Notes: generated from the sequence alone by a model not told the origin. A stretch of 64,000 bases of DNA from Clostridiales bacterium (GCA_015069285.1 SVIX01000002.1:1-64000); one strand, 5' to 3'. Positions 25,484 to 34,328 are shown, counted from the stretch's first letter. Numbers and translations are program-made.

Positions 25484-27724
25484 ATGAGAAATACTGTTTC
25501 AATGAAACTCTTTCGTAAAATATTGACTATTTCCGCATTATTTTTTTTGATATGTCTACTAACCTTTTTCGGATATTATTTTATCGTGACGGGAAACGTA
25601 TCCCTTCAAAGTGAAAAACTTAATTTCCAAGAAGAAAATATCCGCGTATACGATAACGAAGGCGCTATAATCAACGCCGTTTTACCGCACGGCGAGGCGC
25701 GCTCCATTTCCCTGCAAGACGTACCTGAAAAAACCAAACTTGCCTTTATCAATACGGAAGATAAACTCTTTTTTACCCATAACGGTTTTGATTATAAACG
25801 AATGCTAAAAGCAATATTATGCAATTTAAAAAGCGGAAAATTTCAACAAGGCGCGTCTACTATATCGCAACAACTGATAAAAAACACGCACTTAAGTCAA
25901 GAAAAAACCTTAAAACGTAAATTAAAAGAATGGAAACTTACCAAACGCTTAGAAAAAAACTACAACAAAGAGGAAATTTTAGAAAAATATTTAAGCGTTA
26001 TCTATTTTGGACATAACTGTTTCGGGTTAAATTCCGCCTCGAATTTTTATTTTGGAAAAAGCGTAAACGAATTGGATTTAGCCGATTCCGCGGTACTTGC
26101 GGGACTCGTGCAATCCCCTAACAATTATTCACCTTTTAAAAATCCGCAAAACTGTTTAAGGCGCAAAGAAATTGTTTTACGGTTAATGCAAAAAAACGGT
26201 AGCATTACCGAGAAAGAAAAACAAATCGCTTTAGAAAAACCTTTACCGACGCAACCGCACGTGGATAATCAGTTAAGTTCTTATATGCGTTTCGTTTTCG
26301 ACGAATTTTCCGCTTTATCACAAGAGTACGATTTCACCGTGGGCGGTCGCATTGAAATTCACACGTATTTGGATAAAAATTTACAAAATGCAATAGAAAA
26401 CATCGCAAACGAATATAATTCTTCGGACAAAAATTTAACTGTTTTAGACGCAAAAAACCACGGATTTAAAGCTTGCGTTTCCACGCTTGGGGAAAGCAGA
26501 CGATTGCCAGGTTCGCTTATAAAACCTTTGCTTGTCTACGCTCCTGCTTTAGAAGAAAACGTAATTTCTCCTGCTACGCCCATTTTAGACGAGAAAATAA
26601 ATTACGCGGGATACGCTCCGAATAATTACGACGGAACTTTTCACGGATACGTTAGCGCGCGGGAATGTCTTGCGCAAAGTTTAAACGTACCAGCCGTAAA
26701 ACTTTTGGAAACGATAAGCGTTGAACGCGCCGTTGAATATTTAAAAACAATGCAATTACCCGTTGAAAAAGAAGATTATTCCCTTGCGTTAGCGCTTGGC
26801 GGGATGAAAAACGGGTTCACAATGAAAGAACTGCTTTCAGCTTATTCCGTTTTTCCTAACGAAGGCGAATATACGCCTTGCGGTTTTATTTCAGAAATAA
26901 AAATCGACAACGTTTGCGTATATACCAAGCCTACAACGGTAAAAACGGTATTTTCGAAAGACACGTCCTATCTTATGTCGGATATATTAAAAACGACCGC
27001 AAAAACGGGAACGGCAAAAAAGTTGCGCTCTTTGTCCTTTGATATTTCCGCAAAAACGGGAACGGTAGGCGTTGAAAAAGGGAACACGGACGCTTACGCG
27101 CTTTCATATACGAACGACGACGTAGTCGGCGTTTGGTTGGGAAACGGCAACAACGCTTTTATCGACTGTACAGGCGGAGGCACGCCTTGTAACTTACTTT
27201 TAAAAATAAACGAATTCTTGTATAAAAACTATACGCCCACCGATTTTATAAAACCGATGGACGTCGTAGAAATAGCATTAGATAAAGTAAGCTATGAAAA
27301 GGAACGTACTTTACGCTTAGCCGATGAAGTTTCCCCCATAGAATATAGATTTCACGAATTATTTAAAAAGGCCTGTATTCCTCAAACGAAAAGCGAGATT
27401 TTTAGCAGTCCCACGATTATTCAACCGAATCTGTCTTACGAAAACAACAAAGTCGTCATTTGTTTTCACGAAAACTCGCCTTCTTTTTATCAATATAAAA
27501 TAGAACGTTTCGACCAAAATAACAACAAAACGGTTTATTTCGGTAAACGTATAGAACGGTATACAGATAACGACGTTCAAGCTAATAAAAAATACGTTTA
27601 TACCGTCACGCCTCTTTATGGCGAGCGAACGGGAATCCCTATCGTTTTGCCTTCGGTAAGCACCTACGATATAGAGTCTTCTAACAACCAAGAAATTTTA
27701 GATAAAAATTGGTGGGAATATTAA
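25484..27724 (+). CDS. Class A penicillin-binding protein (bifunctional transglycosylase-transpeptidase)
   Basis: 746 residues. One N-terminal signal-anchor helix (ISALFFLICLLTFFGYYFIV, ~13-32) precedes the GT51 domain with NTEDKLFFTHNGFD, GASTISQQLIKNTHL and KRKLKEWKLTKRLEKNYNK. The transpeptidase domain has SxxK in PGSLIKPLL (~347), SLN in AQSLNVPAVK and KTG in SAKTGTVG. The C-terminal ~100 residues resemble a fibronectin-III-like beta domain (PSFYQYKIERFD...KYVYTVTPLY). It builds peptidoglycan at the membrane surface. The start could be ATG 25484 or 25502; neither has a good ribosome site. The 3' end overlaps the convergent gene by 4 nt. Confidence 0.92.
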   Translation: MRNTVSMKLFRKILTISALFFLICLLTFFGYYFIVTGNVSLQSEKLNFQEENIRVYDNEGAIINAVLPHGEARSISLQDVPEKTKLAFINTEDKLFFTHNGFDYKRMLKAILCNLKSGKFQQGASTISQQLIKNTHLSQEKTLKRKLKEWKLTKRLEKNYNKEEILEKYLSVIYFGHNCFGLNSASNFYFGKSVNELDLADSAVLAGLVQSPNNYSPFKNPQNCLRRKEIVLRLMQKNGSITEKEKQIALEKPLPTQPHVDNQLSSYMRFVFDEFSALSQEYDFTVGGRIEIHTYLDKNLQNAIENIANEYNSSDKNLTVLDAKNHGFKACVSTLGESRRLPGSLIKPLLVYAPALEENVISPATPILDEKINYAGYAPNNYDGTFHGYVSARECLAQSLNVPAVKLLETISVERAVEYLKTMQLPVEKEDYSLALALGGMKNGFTMKELLSAYSVFPNEGEYTPCGFISEIKIDNVCVYTKPTTVKTVFSKDTSYLMSDILKTTAKTGTAKKLRSLSFDISAKTGTVGVEKGNTDAYALSYTNDDVVGVWLGNGNNAFIDCTGGGTPCNLLLKINEFLYKNYTPTDFIKPMDVVEIALDKVSYEKERTLRLADEVSPIEYRFHELFKKACIPQTKSEIFSSPTIIQPNLSYENNKVVICFHENSPSFYQYKIERFDQNNNKTVYFGKRIERYTDNDVQANKKYVYTVTPLYGERTGIPIVLPSVSTYDIESSNNQEILDKNWWEY

Positions 27725-29412
27725 GCGTTTGTCTTTTTCGCTTTCAAAATTGGAAACGCGCCCGACAAATCCCAAAATTCACCGTCGAATTCGCTTGCGT
27801 ATTCTTTAGACCAATTCTTATATTTAGGCAAACAATTATAAGAAGACGCGCCGTATTCCAACGAATAATCACCTTCTCCAAAAACGCCGTAAACGTACGT
27901 CGTATCTATTGCGCTAGGACAAAAATACAATCTATCTCCCTTAAAACCTGCCACGTAATCGATTGCTTTTACACCTTCCAAGTTGATAAAGCAACCTTCA
28001 ACCTTTCCGTTACCCGTTGCGCCAAACCCCGAAAAGCGTTCTGAAAACGTGGAAAGTTGTCCAATTTGCGCAATTTGCGCGTAACAATCTTGAACCGTTC
28101 CGTTGACGGTTACAATCAACGCCGTACTTTTACCGCCTTTTAGGTACACGTTTTTAAAAGCCGTATTTTTCAAGACGCCGTTTTCGCCCAACTCCTTAAA
28201 AAATCCGCGGTCATATTTCGTACTGTTTCCAAAGGATAACCCTGATATCGTATGTCCACGTCCGTCAAACGTACCTACAAACGTCACGTCGTTCGACCAA
28301 GTTTTATACGTAGTATAAACGATATCCGTAGCAAGTACGTAATATCCGTCCGATTTATCTTTAAACGCCTCAAATTCTTCCTTTGATGTAATCACGCCCG
28401 TTGCGAAAGTTATCTTCTTCGTGTATTTCGTTGATTCCGTTTCAAAGATAGCTGTCTTTTCTCCCAACAAATGCAAATTTTTGATAGTAGCATTTGCCAC
28501 CGTTATCGTTTCCCCGATTTGTTTGAACGCAATTTCCTTACCTTCTATCGTAAATTTTATTACGTTTTTCGGCGCAGTAACCGTATACTCCGACGTTTGC
28601 GATAAATCAAAATCCGCGCAATTCTCCATAGCGGTTTCCTGTTTTTGGAACTTCCCATACACGTTTACCGTGCCTTTTACTGTTTGTGTAAAATCAAATT
28701 CCGTCGTAAAGTCTTTATCCGCATACCAACCGAGGAAGTCGGTTTCCGTTACCGTAGGCGCGGTGAGCGTCGAACCGTATTTCGCGCTCGTAGAATAATC
28801 CAACTTTTCTTCGCCGTTATAATAGTTTACAGCGTACGTTTTTACGTACTTACTCGCACATTCGCCTCCGTCCATAAGCGCTACCTGCGCCATAGACCTA
28901 CCTGCCGTACCCGTGTACGTATACGTCGTGTTTTCAAGCACGTACGGGTTGATGTTGATTACTCGGTTGTACGCGTCTTCCGTGAAGTCGTAAATATAGA
29001 TATACGTATACATATACTCGTCACGTTCCGCCGTATATTTGTCGCTGACCCGCCAATTATTCTTCGTCTTAGAAAGAACTTCGTTTCTCTTACTCGCGTA
29101 CCCGTCTTCGTGCGTAAGCTCCGTATCCTTTCCCATTTCGTCCGCAAAAGCAAGAAACGCTCCTACCGTCTTGCTTTCCAAAATAGATTTTTTCGCTACG
29201 ACGCAGAAACGGATACCCGACTTGTCAACGTCGGATTCCTCGTCGCCTACGTATACGCCTGCGCCGTCAAAGAAGACGTCTTCCGTTCTTAACGTAGGCA
29301 CGTTTTGCGCCTCGTCTGCGCTTACCGTCATCGCTACTCTTGCAAAACCGAACGAAAATATCGCAGAGAGCGCCAACGTTGCTACTAAATTTCGTTTCGT
29401 TGATTTTCTCAT
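27721..29412 (-). CDS. Secreted repeat protein with InlB-type (Flg_new) and GLUG-like repeats
   Basis: 563 residues with a clear signal peptide (MRKSTKRNLVATLALSAIFSF, cleavage likely near VSADEA). Residues ~30-185 form an uncharacterised domain with GIRFCVVAKKS and PYVLENTTYTYTGTAGRSMAQ. An InlB B-repeat/Flg_new unit follows (YYNGEEKLDYSTSAKYGSTL ... GWYADKDFTTEFDF). The C-terminal half has GLUG-like beta-helix units (FVGTFDGRGHTISGLSF; GFFKELGENGVLKNTAFKNV). There is no LPXTG, SLH or TM anchor, so it is probably released or held non-covalently. AAGGAG precedes the ATG. It is probably co-transcribed with the small ORF upstream. Role unknown. Confidence 0.8.
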   Translation of the reverse strand: MRKSTKRNLVATLALSAIFSFGFARVAMTVSADEAQNVPTLRTEDVFFDGAGVYVGDEESDVDKSGIRFCVVAKKSILESKTVGAFLAFADEMGKDTELTHEDGYASKRNEVLSKTKNNWRVSDKYTAERDEYMYTYIYIYDFTEDAYNRVININPYVLENTTYTYTGTAGRSMAQVALMDGGECASKYVKTYAVNYYNGEEKLDYSTSAKYGSTLTAPTVTETDFLGWYADKDFTTEFDFTQTVKGTVNVYGKFQKQETAMENCADFDLSQTSEYTVTAPKNVIKFTIEGKEIAFKQIGETITVANATIKNLHLLGEKTAIFETESTKYTKKITFATGVITSKEEFEAFKDKSDGYYVLATDIVYTTYKTWSNDVTFVGTFDGRGHTISGLSFGNSTKYDRGFFKELGENGVLKNTAFKNVYLKGGKSTALIVTVNGTVQDCYAQIAQIGQLSTFSERFSGFGATGNGKVEGCFINLEGVKAIDYVAGFKGDRLYFCPSAIDTTYVYGVFGEGDYSLEYGASSYNCLPKYKNWSKEYASEFDGEFWDLSGAFPILKAKKTNA

Positions 29413-29426
29413 TGTTTGCTCACTCC

Positions 29427-29585
29427 TTAATCTTCGTTAAACGGAGCGTCATAACTCGCACCGTTTGCCCACGCTCTATAACTTATCTCCACCGCGTTGC
29501 TTGCCCGAACGACGTCAATGGTATCAAAGTTTTGAATTTCCACTATCGGACTTTGATAAGCGTGTTTCGTTATAATAGTTTTCAT
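29427..29585 (-). CDS. 52-residue small protein upstream of the secreted repeat protein
   Basis: The track shows a 103-aa ORF that runs back through tRNA-Ser; the true start is ATG 29585, with a perfect AGGAGG six bases upstream, giving 52 residues (MKTIITKHAYQSPIVEIQNF...). It has no signal peptide, TM helix or Cys. The N-half has an alternating acidic/hydrophobic pattern (SPIVEIQNFDTIDVVRAS) and the C-half is rich in Asn, Ala, Tyr and Asp (YRAWANGASYDAPFNED). Its stop lies within the ribosome site of the next gene, so the two are coupled. Small proteins of this shape occur in Firmicutes without known function; a peptide-modification substrate is only one possibility. Confidence 0.7.
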   Translation of the reverse strand: MKTIITKHAYQSPIVEIQNFDTIDVVRASNAVEISYRAWANGASYDAPFNED

Positions 29586-29649
29586 AGTAGTCCTCCTATA
29601 AAATTTTTGTATTAGGAATAAAAAAAATGCAGACCTCGTTAGTTTATAT

Positions 29650-29691
29650 AAAAACACGACTTTATGCAATATAATAATGCATAAAGTCGTG
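29650..29691 (-). terminator. Terminator after tRNA-Ser
   Basis: A perfect 14-bp stem, CACGACTTTATGCA with TGCATAAAGTCGTG, 9-nt loop, followed on the minus strand by TTTTTATATA. It starts 4 nt past the tRNA CCA end. Confidence 0.85.
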
Positions 29692-29694
29692 CTC

Positions 29695-29784
29695 TGGCGC
29701 AGAGAAAGGGATTTGAACCCTTGTATACATTCCTGCATAACACGATTTCGAATCGTGCGCGTTCAACCGCTCCGCCATCTCTGC
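29695..29784 (-). tRNA. tRNA-Ser (anticodon CGA)
   Basis: Minus strand: acceptor GCAGAGA pairs with TCTCTGC, then G and encoded CCA. The anticodon stem-loop CACGA-TTCGAAA-TCGTG gives CGA. The long variable arm and the 90-nt length are typical of class II tRNA-Ser. Confidence 0.95.
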
Positions 29785-29796
29785 AACAGCTTTTAT

Positions 29797-29825
29797 ATTA
29801 TATACTATCCCTAAAAAAAATGCAA
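29797..29825 (-). promoter_or_regulatory. Promoter of tRNA-Ser
   Basis: TTGCAT, 17 bases, TATAAT on the minus strand; the predicted start is about 6 nt before the mature 5' end. Confidence 0.75.
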
Positions 29826-29858
29826 GTGTTTTTACGCCATATTTTAAATTTAACATAG

Positions 29859-29895
29859 AAAAACGGAGCAATCTATTTCAAATTGCTCCGTTTTT
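29859..29895 (-). terminator. Terminator of the fumarate operon
   Basis: A perfect stem AAAAACGGAGCAAT / ATTGCTCCGTTTTT with 9-nt loop, 7 nt past the transporter stop. It also carries a T run on the plus strand, so it can act both ways. Confidence 0.85.
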
Positions 29896-29901
29896 GCTAT
29901 T

Positions 29902-31107
29902 TTAGAAAGGTAATAATACCAAAAGGTTACAAGAAACTACGATTAATACCAAGGCAAACGGATAGGTTGCCGCGTACGCCGAAGAAACGTCGTCCGTTCC
30001 AGCCGTAGAGATTAACGCGCCAAGCGCAGGCGTACTCGTCATTCCTCCCGTAATTGAACCGAGATTATTGAAAATGGAAAGTTTAAACACGAATTTACCC
30101 AACAAGAATCCGACGACCATAGGCACGGTTGCCATAATAATGCCGTATACGATATAAATCCAATCGAATGCGGAAATGAAGTTGACGCCACCGGGAATTC
30201 CTGCGCCTGCAAGGAATAAAACCAAGCCGAGTTCTCTCATCATATTTAACGTTTGTTTGGATACTTTCAAGTCTATTTTACCCATATGACCGAAATGTCC
30301 TACGATAAGACCTGCAATCAAAGTACCGCCAGAAGAACCGAAACTAAAATAGTTGCCTCCGCCGATAGGAATTTTAATTGCACCGATTAAAAGCCCGAAT
30401 ACAACCGTCATAAAGAAAGGGAAAAATCCGAATTCTTCAAGCGTCCAGCGTTTTTTACCGTCTTCTTGGATTTGAATGGTATTAGCCGCGACAAAGCTTT
30501 CTCTTTCTTTGGCTATATCTACTTTCAAAAGGCGTGGCATAATTTGGACGAATAGAACAACCCCTAAAACGCCGTACAGATAACCGATACCGTATCCTGC
30601 CGTTACTTCTTGTTCCAAAGCCCCTGCAGAATCACGCGCCGCGGAAAAGGCGGGGGTTGACGTAAGCGAACCAGATAAAAGCCCCGTACCCATTGCAATA
30701 CTCATATCTTTATCAAGCGCGGAAATACCTACCGTGATACCAACCCCAATCAAAATGATAATCGCGCCCATTGCTACGTACGCAATCATGCTCTTATTAA
30801 AGGAACGGAAAAATTTAGGACCTGCAATTAAACCTACGGAGGTTACGAACAACACCGTACCGATATTCGAAAAAAGTTTATAAGTTTTTTCCGTATCTTT
30901 GCTCCAAAGCACTATTCCGTCGCCAATTTTAATCGTAGGAATAAACGAAAATAAAACGCCCACTAAAATTGCCGCAAGCAAAACACCTGCTGAACCCAAA
31001 GATACACCTTTAATATTAATCGCGCCGATAGCGTATCCTACTGCCATTACGATAAATAAAACGAAGATAGGTACGATAAGCGACGACAATACCTCATATA
31101 AATACAT
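29902..31107 (-). CDS. AspT/YidE-family exchanger, candidate succinate or dicarboxylate exporter
   Basis: 401 residues, about ten TM helices in two related halves. Each half carries the AspT/YidE/YbjL duplication motif: GSLTSTPAFSAA (~150) and GSITGGMTSTPALGALI (~355). The RCK/TrkA-C domains usual between the halves in AspT and YidE are absent; only a short charged loop (DIAKERESFVAAN...GKKRWTLEEF) is there, so the protein is compact. The family includes the aspartate:alanine antiporter AspT and the Corynebacterium succinate exporter SucE. It is the last gene after frdA, which makes succinate export or dicarboxylate exchange the leading guess. AAGGAG precedes the ATG. Confidence 0.78.
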   Translation of the reverse strand: MYLYEVLSSLIVPIFVLFIVMAVGYAIGAINIKGVSLGSAGVLLAAILVGVLFSFIPTIKIGDGIVLWSKDTEKTYKLFSNIGTVLFVTSVGLIAGPKFFRSFNKSMIAYVAMGAIIILIGVGITVGISALDKDMSIAMGTGLLSGSLTSTPAFSAARDSAGALEQEVTAGYGIGYLYGVLGVVLFVQIMPRLLKVDIAKERESFVAANTIQIQEDGKKRWTLEEFGFFPFFMTVVFGLLIGAIKIPIGGGNYFSFGSSGGTLIAGLIVGHFGHMGKIDLKVSKQTLNMMRELGLVLFLAGAGIPGGVNFISAFDWIYIVYGIIMATVPMVVGFLLGKFVFKLSIFNNLGSITGGMTSTPALGALISTAGTDDVSSAYAATYPFALVLIVVSCNLLVLLPF

Positions 31108-31134
31108 TTTATTACTCCTTCATTTTTACGGACG

Positions 31135-31165
31135 AAAACGCACAAAGCGTACCTTCGTGCGTTTT
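31135..31165 (-). promoter_or_regulatory. Stem-loop between frdA and the transporter gene
   Basis: AAAACGCAC and GTGCGTTTT form a 9-bp stem whose 13-nt loop has a further AAG/CTT pair. On the minus strand TTTTCG follows, so it may be a weak attenuator or a processing site that sets transporter dosage. Confidence 0.4.
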
Positions 31166-31197
31166 GTCTAATATTTCATCAAAATCCCTTACAAAAA

Positions 31198-32802
31198 TTA
31201 GTTTGCCTTTCTTCTGTAATCAGGTAAAAGTTTGGGCGATACAGCATCCGAAGAAATACCGGCTTTCGCAAGTTCTTCTTCAAATTCGTCTACGTGCGAA
31301 AGCGTAAGTTCTTTCAATTCTACGCTCTTGCATTTTTCGCCTGCTTGTTGCCCTGCGTTTCGACCAAATACGATAATATCAAGAAGAGAGTTACCCATAA
31401 GACGGTTCGTACCGTGAATACCGCCGACCGCCTCGCCAGCCACGTACAAATTCTCTATACAAGTCATTCCGTTTGCGCCAATATCCAAACCGCCGTTTTG
31501 ATAATGCAATGTCGGATAAATAAGGATAGGTTCTTTACGAATATCGATACCGTATTTACCAAACATTCTAAGCATTGCGGGAATACGCTTTTCAATCGTG
31601 CCTTCGCCGTTCAAAATATCGATAAGCGGAGTATCCAACCATACGCCTTCGCCGTCCGTTGTCTTGATACCGTTACCACGTTCTTTACATTCGCGGATAA
31701 TCGAAGACGCCGTAACGTCACGCGTTTCCAAAGAATATACGAACGCTTCCCCGTCTTTATTGACAAGTTGCGCGCCAAGCGAACGTACTTTTTCGGTTAC
31801 GAGCGCACCGTAAATTTGCGTAGGTTCTGCCGCGCCCGTGGGGTGATATTGCAAAGTTTCGGGATAGAGCAATTTAGCGCCTGCTCTGTACCCTAATACC
31901 AACCCGTCTGCCGTTGCGCCGTAGTGATTGGAGGTAGGGAACCCTTGATAGTGCAATCTACCTGCGCCACCCGTTGCGATAACGACGGTTTTTGCTCTTG
32001 CAATCAGGATTTCCTTCGTTTCCATATTCATAAGTACTGCGCCGGCAATCTTTCCGTCGGTATCTTTGATAAGTTCGATAGCCGCCGTGAAGTCTACCAC
32101 CGTAATACCACGGTTAAACACTTCGTCGCGAAGGGTACGCATAATTTCCGAACCCGAATAGTCACGGCAAGCGTGCATACGTTTTCTCGACGTACCACCG
32201 CCGTGCGTGGTAACCATCGTGCCGTCAGGTTCCTTATCGAACATAACGCCAAGTCTATTCAACCACAAAATCGCTTCAGGCGCTTCGTTTACGAGCTTAT
32301 ACAAAAGCTCGGGTTTATTCTTAAAATGTCCACCGCCAAGCGCGTCCAAATAGTGCGTTGCAGGACTATCGTTGGGTTTATCCGCAGCTTGGATTCCCCC
32401 TTCTGCCATTGCCGTATTCGCGTCGCCTAAACGAAGTTTGGTAGCAATCATAACGTTTGCACCGCGTTCGTGCGCTTCGATAGCCGCAGACGAACCTGCG
32501 CCGCCACCGCCGATAACGAGTACGTCTACGTCGTAATCGATTTTTGTTAAATCGATATTCATACCTAAAATACGGGAATGACCTTGTAAAAGCGTAGCGA
32601 GTTCGTGTAAAACTTTTCCACCTTTATTTTTACCAACTTTCAATTCTTCATACGCAGAAGTAATATAGTCGGGGTGGAATTGCGCCAAAACCGCATCTTT
32701 TTGTTCCGCAGTCATTCTTTCGTGCAATTTTTCAATACGAGAAGCGCGACTTGCTTCTACTTTCTTCATCGATTCAAGTTGTTCGTCAGTATAATGATAC
32801 AT
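31198..32802 (-). CDS. Fumarate reductase-type flavoprotein (FrdA-like), short C-terminus
   Basis: 534 residues. A ~90-residue N-terminal helical extension precedes the FAD motif VLVIGGGGAGSSAAIEA. Catalytic motifs of the fumarate reductase/succinate dehydrogenase family are all seen: THGGGTSRKRMHA (FAD-loop), QYHPTGAAEPTQ, TEKVRSLGAQLVNKDGE (proton-relay Arg), YPTLHYQNGGLDI (substrate His) and GGIHGTNRLMGNSLLD. After this the protein has only ~45 residues; the usual C-terminal helical domain is lacking. It reduces fumarate to succinate (or the reverse). No membrane anchor gene is nearby, so it is probably a soluble enzyme fed by the Fe-S and flavin subunits encoded upstream. Confidence 0.88.
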   Translation of the reverse strand: MYHYTDEQLESMKKVEASRASRIEKLHERMTAEQKDAVLAQFHPDYITSAYEELKVGKNKGGKVLHELATLLQGHSRILGMNIDLTKIDYDVDVLVIGGGGAGSSAAIEAHERGANVMIATKLRLGDANTAMAEGGIQAADKPNDSPATHYLDALGGGHFKNKPELLYKLVNEAPEAILWLNRLGVMFDKEPDGTMVTTHGGGTSRKRMHACRDYSGSEIMRTLRDEVFNRGITVVDFTAAIELIKDTDGKIAGAVLMNMETKEILIARAKTVVIATGGAGRLHYQGFPTSNHYGATADGLVLGYRAGAKLLYPETLQYHPTGAAEPTQIYGALVTEKVRSLGAQLVNKDGEAFVYSLETRDVTASSIIRECKERGNGIKTTDGEGVWLDTPLIDILNGEGTIEKRIPAMLRMFGKYGIDIRKEPILIYPTLHYQNGGLDIGANGMTCIENLYVAGEAVGGIHGTNRLMGNSLLDIIVFGRNAGQQAGEKCKSVELKELTLSHVDEFEEELAKAGISSDAVSPKLLPDYRRKAN

Positions 32803-32813
32803 ATCGCTTCTCC

Positions 32814-33488
32814 TTATTTTTCAATTTCTCTATGATTATAGAGATTTTTTTGTTCTTCCAAAGGCGTATTCATAATCGCCTCTAACGCCGCTTTGCAATC
32901 ACCTCTATCTATTTCCTCTACGCGGTTGATAAGGTGTTTCGTTTCAGGAGCAAGATATTTGCCCGTAAGTCTACGAGTCAAAAGCGCGACTTGGGGATGG
33001 GAAATGCCCGCAGGGCAACGGGAAGAACATACACCGCACATTACGCAGTCAAAGCTCTCTTCCGCCGCTTTTTCGTATTCGCCACGTTGCGCGTATGCGA
33101 TATATTGCATAACGTTCAACTCTTGCGTACAACTCTTCGTACAAGCATTACAACCGATACACGAATAAATTTCGGGGTATAATTGCATCATAATTTGTTG
33201 CGTAGGCTTAATTTTTTCAATATCGTATACCTGTTTTACGAGGGGGAAGAAAGGCAAGGTTGCCACGTACATACCCTCTTGTACTTGTTGTTGACAAGCC
33301 AAACAGCTCTTTAATTCTTGTTCTCCTTTAATACGGTATATCGTTGCACACGCGCCACAAAAACCGTTTCGGCAACCACAACCGCGAACAAGTTGATAGC
33401 CTGCATATTCCATTGCTTTCATAATCGTTAAGCTTTCCGGTACTTGATAACGTTTACCGAAAAGAAATACGTTTACCATATTTTCCAT
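32814..33488 (-). CDS. Fumarate reductase iron-sulfur subunit (FrdB-like)
   Basis: 224 residues. The N-terminal [2Fe-2S] domain reads RGCGCRNGFCGACATIYR ... SCLACQQQ. The C-terminal alpha-helical ferredoxin domain has two four-cysteine motifs, CIGCNACTKSC and CVMCGVCSSRCPAG, each followed by the usual helices. The fourth-Cys patterns suggest two [4Fe-4S] clusters, as in Hdr- and Tfr-linked enzymes, rather than the [3Fe-4S] cluster of quinone-linked SdhB; this is inference. It lies 11 nt before frdA and 12 nt after the FAD/NAD subunit. It would bring electrons to FrdA. Confidence 0.9.
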   Translation of the reverse strand: MENMVNVFLFGKRYQVPESLTIMKAMEYAGYQLVRGCGCRNGFCGACATIYRIKGEQELKSCLACQQQVQEGMYVATLPFFPLVKQVYDIEKIKPTQQIMMQLYPEIYSCIGCNACTKSCTQELNVMQYIAYAQRGEYEKAAEESFDCVMCGVCSSRCPAGISHPQVALLTRRLTGKYLAPETKHLINRVEEIDRGDCKAALEAIMNTPLEEQKNLYNHREIEK

Positions 33489-33500
33489 TGTTCGTTCTCC

Positions 33501-34328
33501 TTAATATTCATCAGGCAATTCGTCAAGTTCAGTCATTCTGAACACAGGACCGTCTTTACAAACGAATTTATCACCGACGTTACATCTTCCGCATTTTCCA
33601 ACGCCACACTTCATACGAAGTTCTAACGTCGTATATACGCGAGATTTATCAAAACCGAGTTCTAAAAGTCCCGCAAGCGTGAACTTAATCATAATGGGAG
33701 GTCCGCAAAGCACCGCTGTCATATTAGGATTAAGCCCAAGTTCTTTCACGTAAGCAGGCACGAACCCGACGTGTCCGTCCCAACCCTCTTGCGGACGGTC
33801 AATCGTAAGATATACTTCCGTATTCGGTTCGTTCATCCATTCCGTTTGAATTTCTTCAATATCTACCAAATCATCTTTACTCCTCGCGCCGTATACGATA
33901 ACTACCTTTCCATAATTTTGGCGGTAATGACGTACGTAATTGATAACGCTACGTAAAGGCGCAAGACCGATACCACCCGCAATGAAAAGCAAGTCTTTTC
34001 CTTTAAAATCTTCTTCTACGGGGAAGTTTTTGCCGTACGGACCGCGAACGGTAATTTGCGCGCCAACCTCCAAAGAATGGATAACTTCCGTTACGCAACC
34101 GCATTTCTTTATGGAGAATTCCATATAGTCTTTATTTGTCGGCGAAGAAGTAATAGAGAACATACATTCGCCTACGCCGGGTACGGAAACCATCGCGCAT
34201 TGACCGGGCATATGTTCGAAAAGTTTCTTTCCGTCCGTACCGACTACGCGGAACGTTTTTACGTCTGGCGTATCCTTACGAACGTCTGTAATTACGCCTA
34301 CTTTAGGAATGAGCGTTTCGTTAATCAT
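33501..34328 (-). CDS. FAD/NAD(P)H-binding subunit (FlxA / sulfhydrogenase gamma-like)
   Basis: 275 residues. It has the ferredoxin-NADP reductase fold: an FAD domain with PGQCAMVSVPGVGECMFSITSSP and IRGPYGKNF-type TVRGPYGKNFPV, and an NAD(P) domain with FIAGGIGLAPLRSVI and LCGPPIMIK. The C-terminal MKCGVGKCGRCNVGDKFVC is the four-cysteine [2Fe-2S] motif of PyrK/HydG-type proteins. It would bind NADH and pass electrons to the Hdr module. Its start overlaps the upstream Fe-S gene by 8 nt. Confidence 0.9.
   Translation of the reverse strand: MINETLIPKVGVITDVRKDTPDVKTFRVVGTDGKKLFEHMPGQCAMVSVPGVGECMFSITSSPTNKDYMEFSIKKCGCVTEVIHSLEVGAQITVRGPYGKNFPVEEDFKGKDLLFIAGGIGLAPLRSVINYVRHYRQNYGKVVIVYGARSKDDLVDIEEIQTEWMNEPNTEVYLTIDRPQEGWDGHVGFVPAYVKELGLNPNMTAVLCGPPIMIKFTLAGLLELGFDKSRVYTTLELRMKCGVGKCGRCNVGDKFVCKDGPVFRMTELDELPDEY

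Noticed and set aside
29427-29738. 103-aa version of the small ORF, starting inside tRNA-Ser
   Set aside because: It would cross the tRNA and its terminator. The ATG at 29585 has a perfect ribosome site and gives 52 residues.
31294-32430. Plus-strand ORFs of 200 and 168 aa
   Set aside because: Both are antisense to frdA, whose motifs are complete; no start signals.
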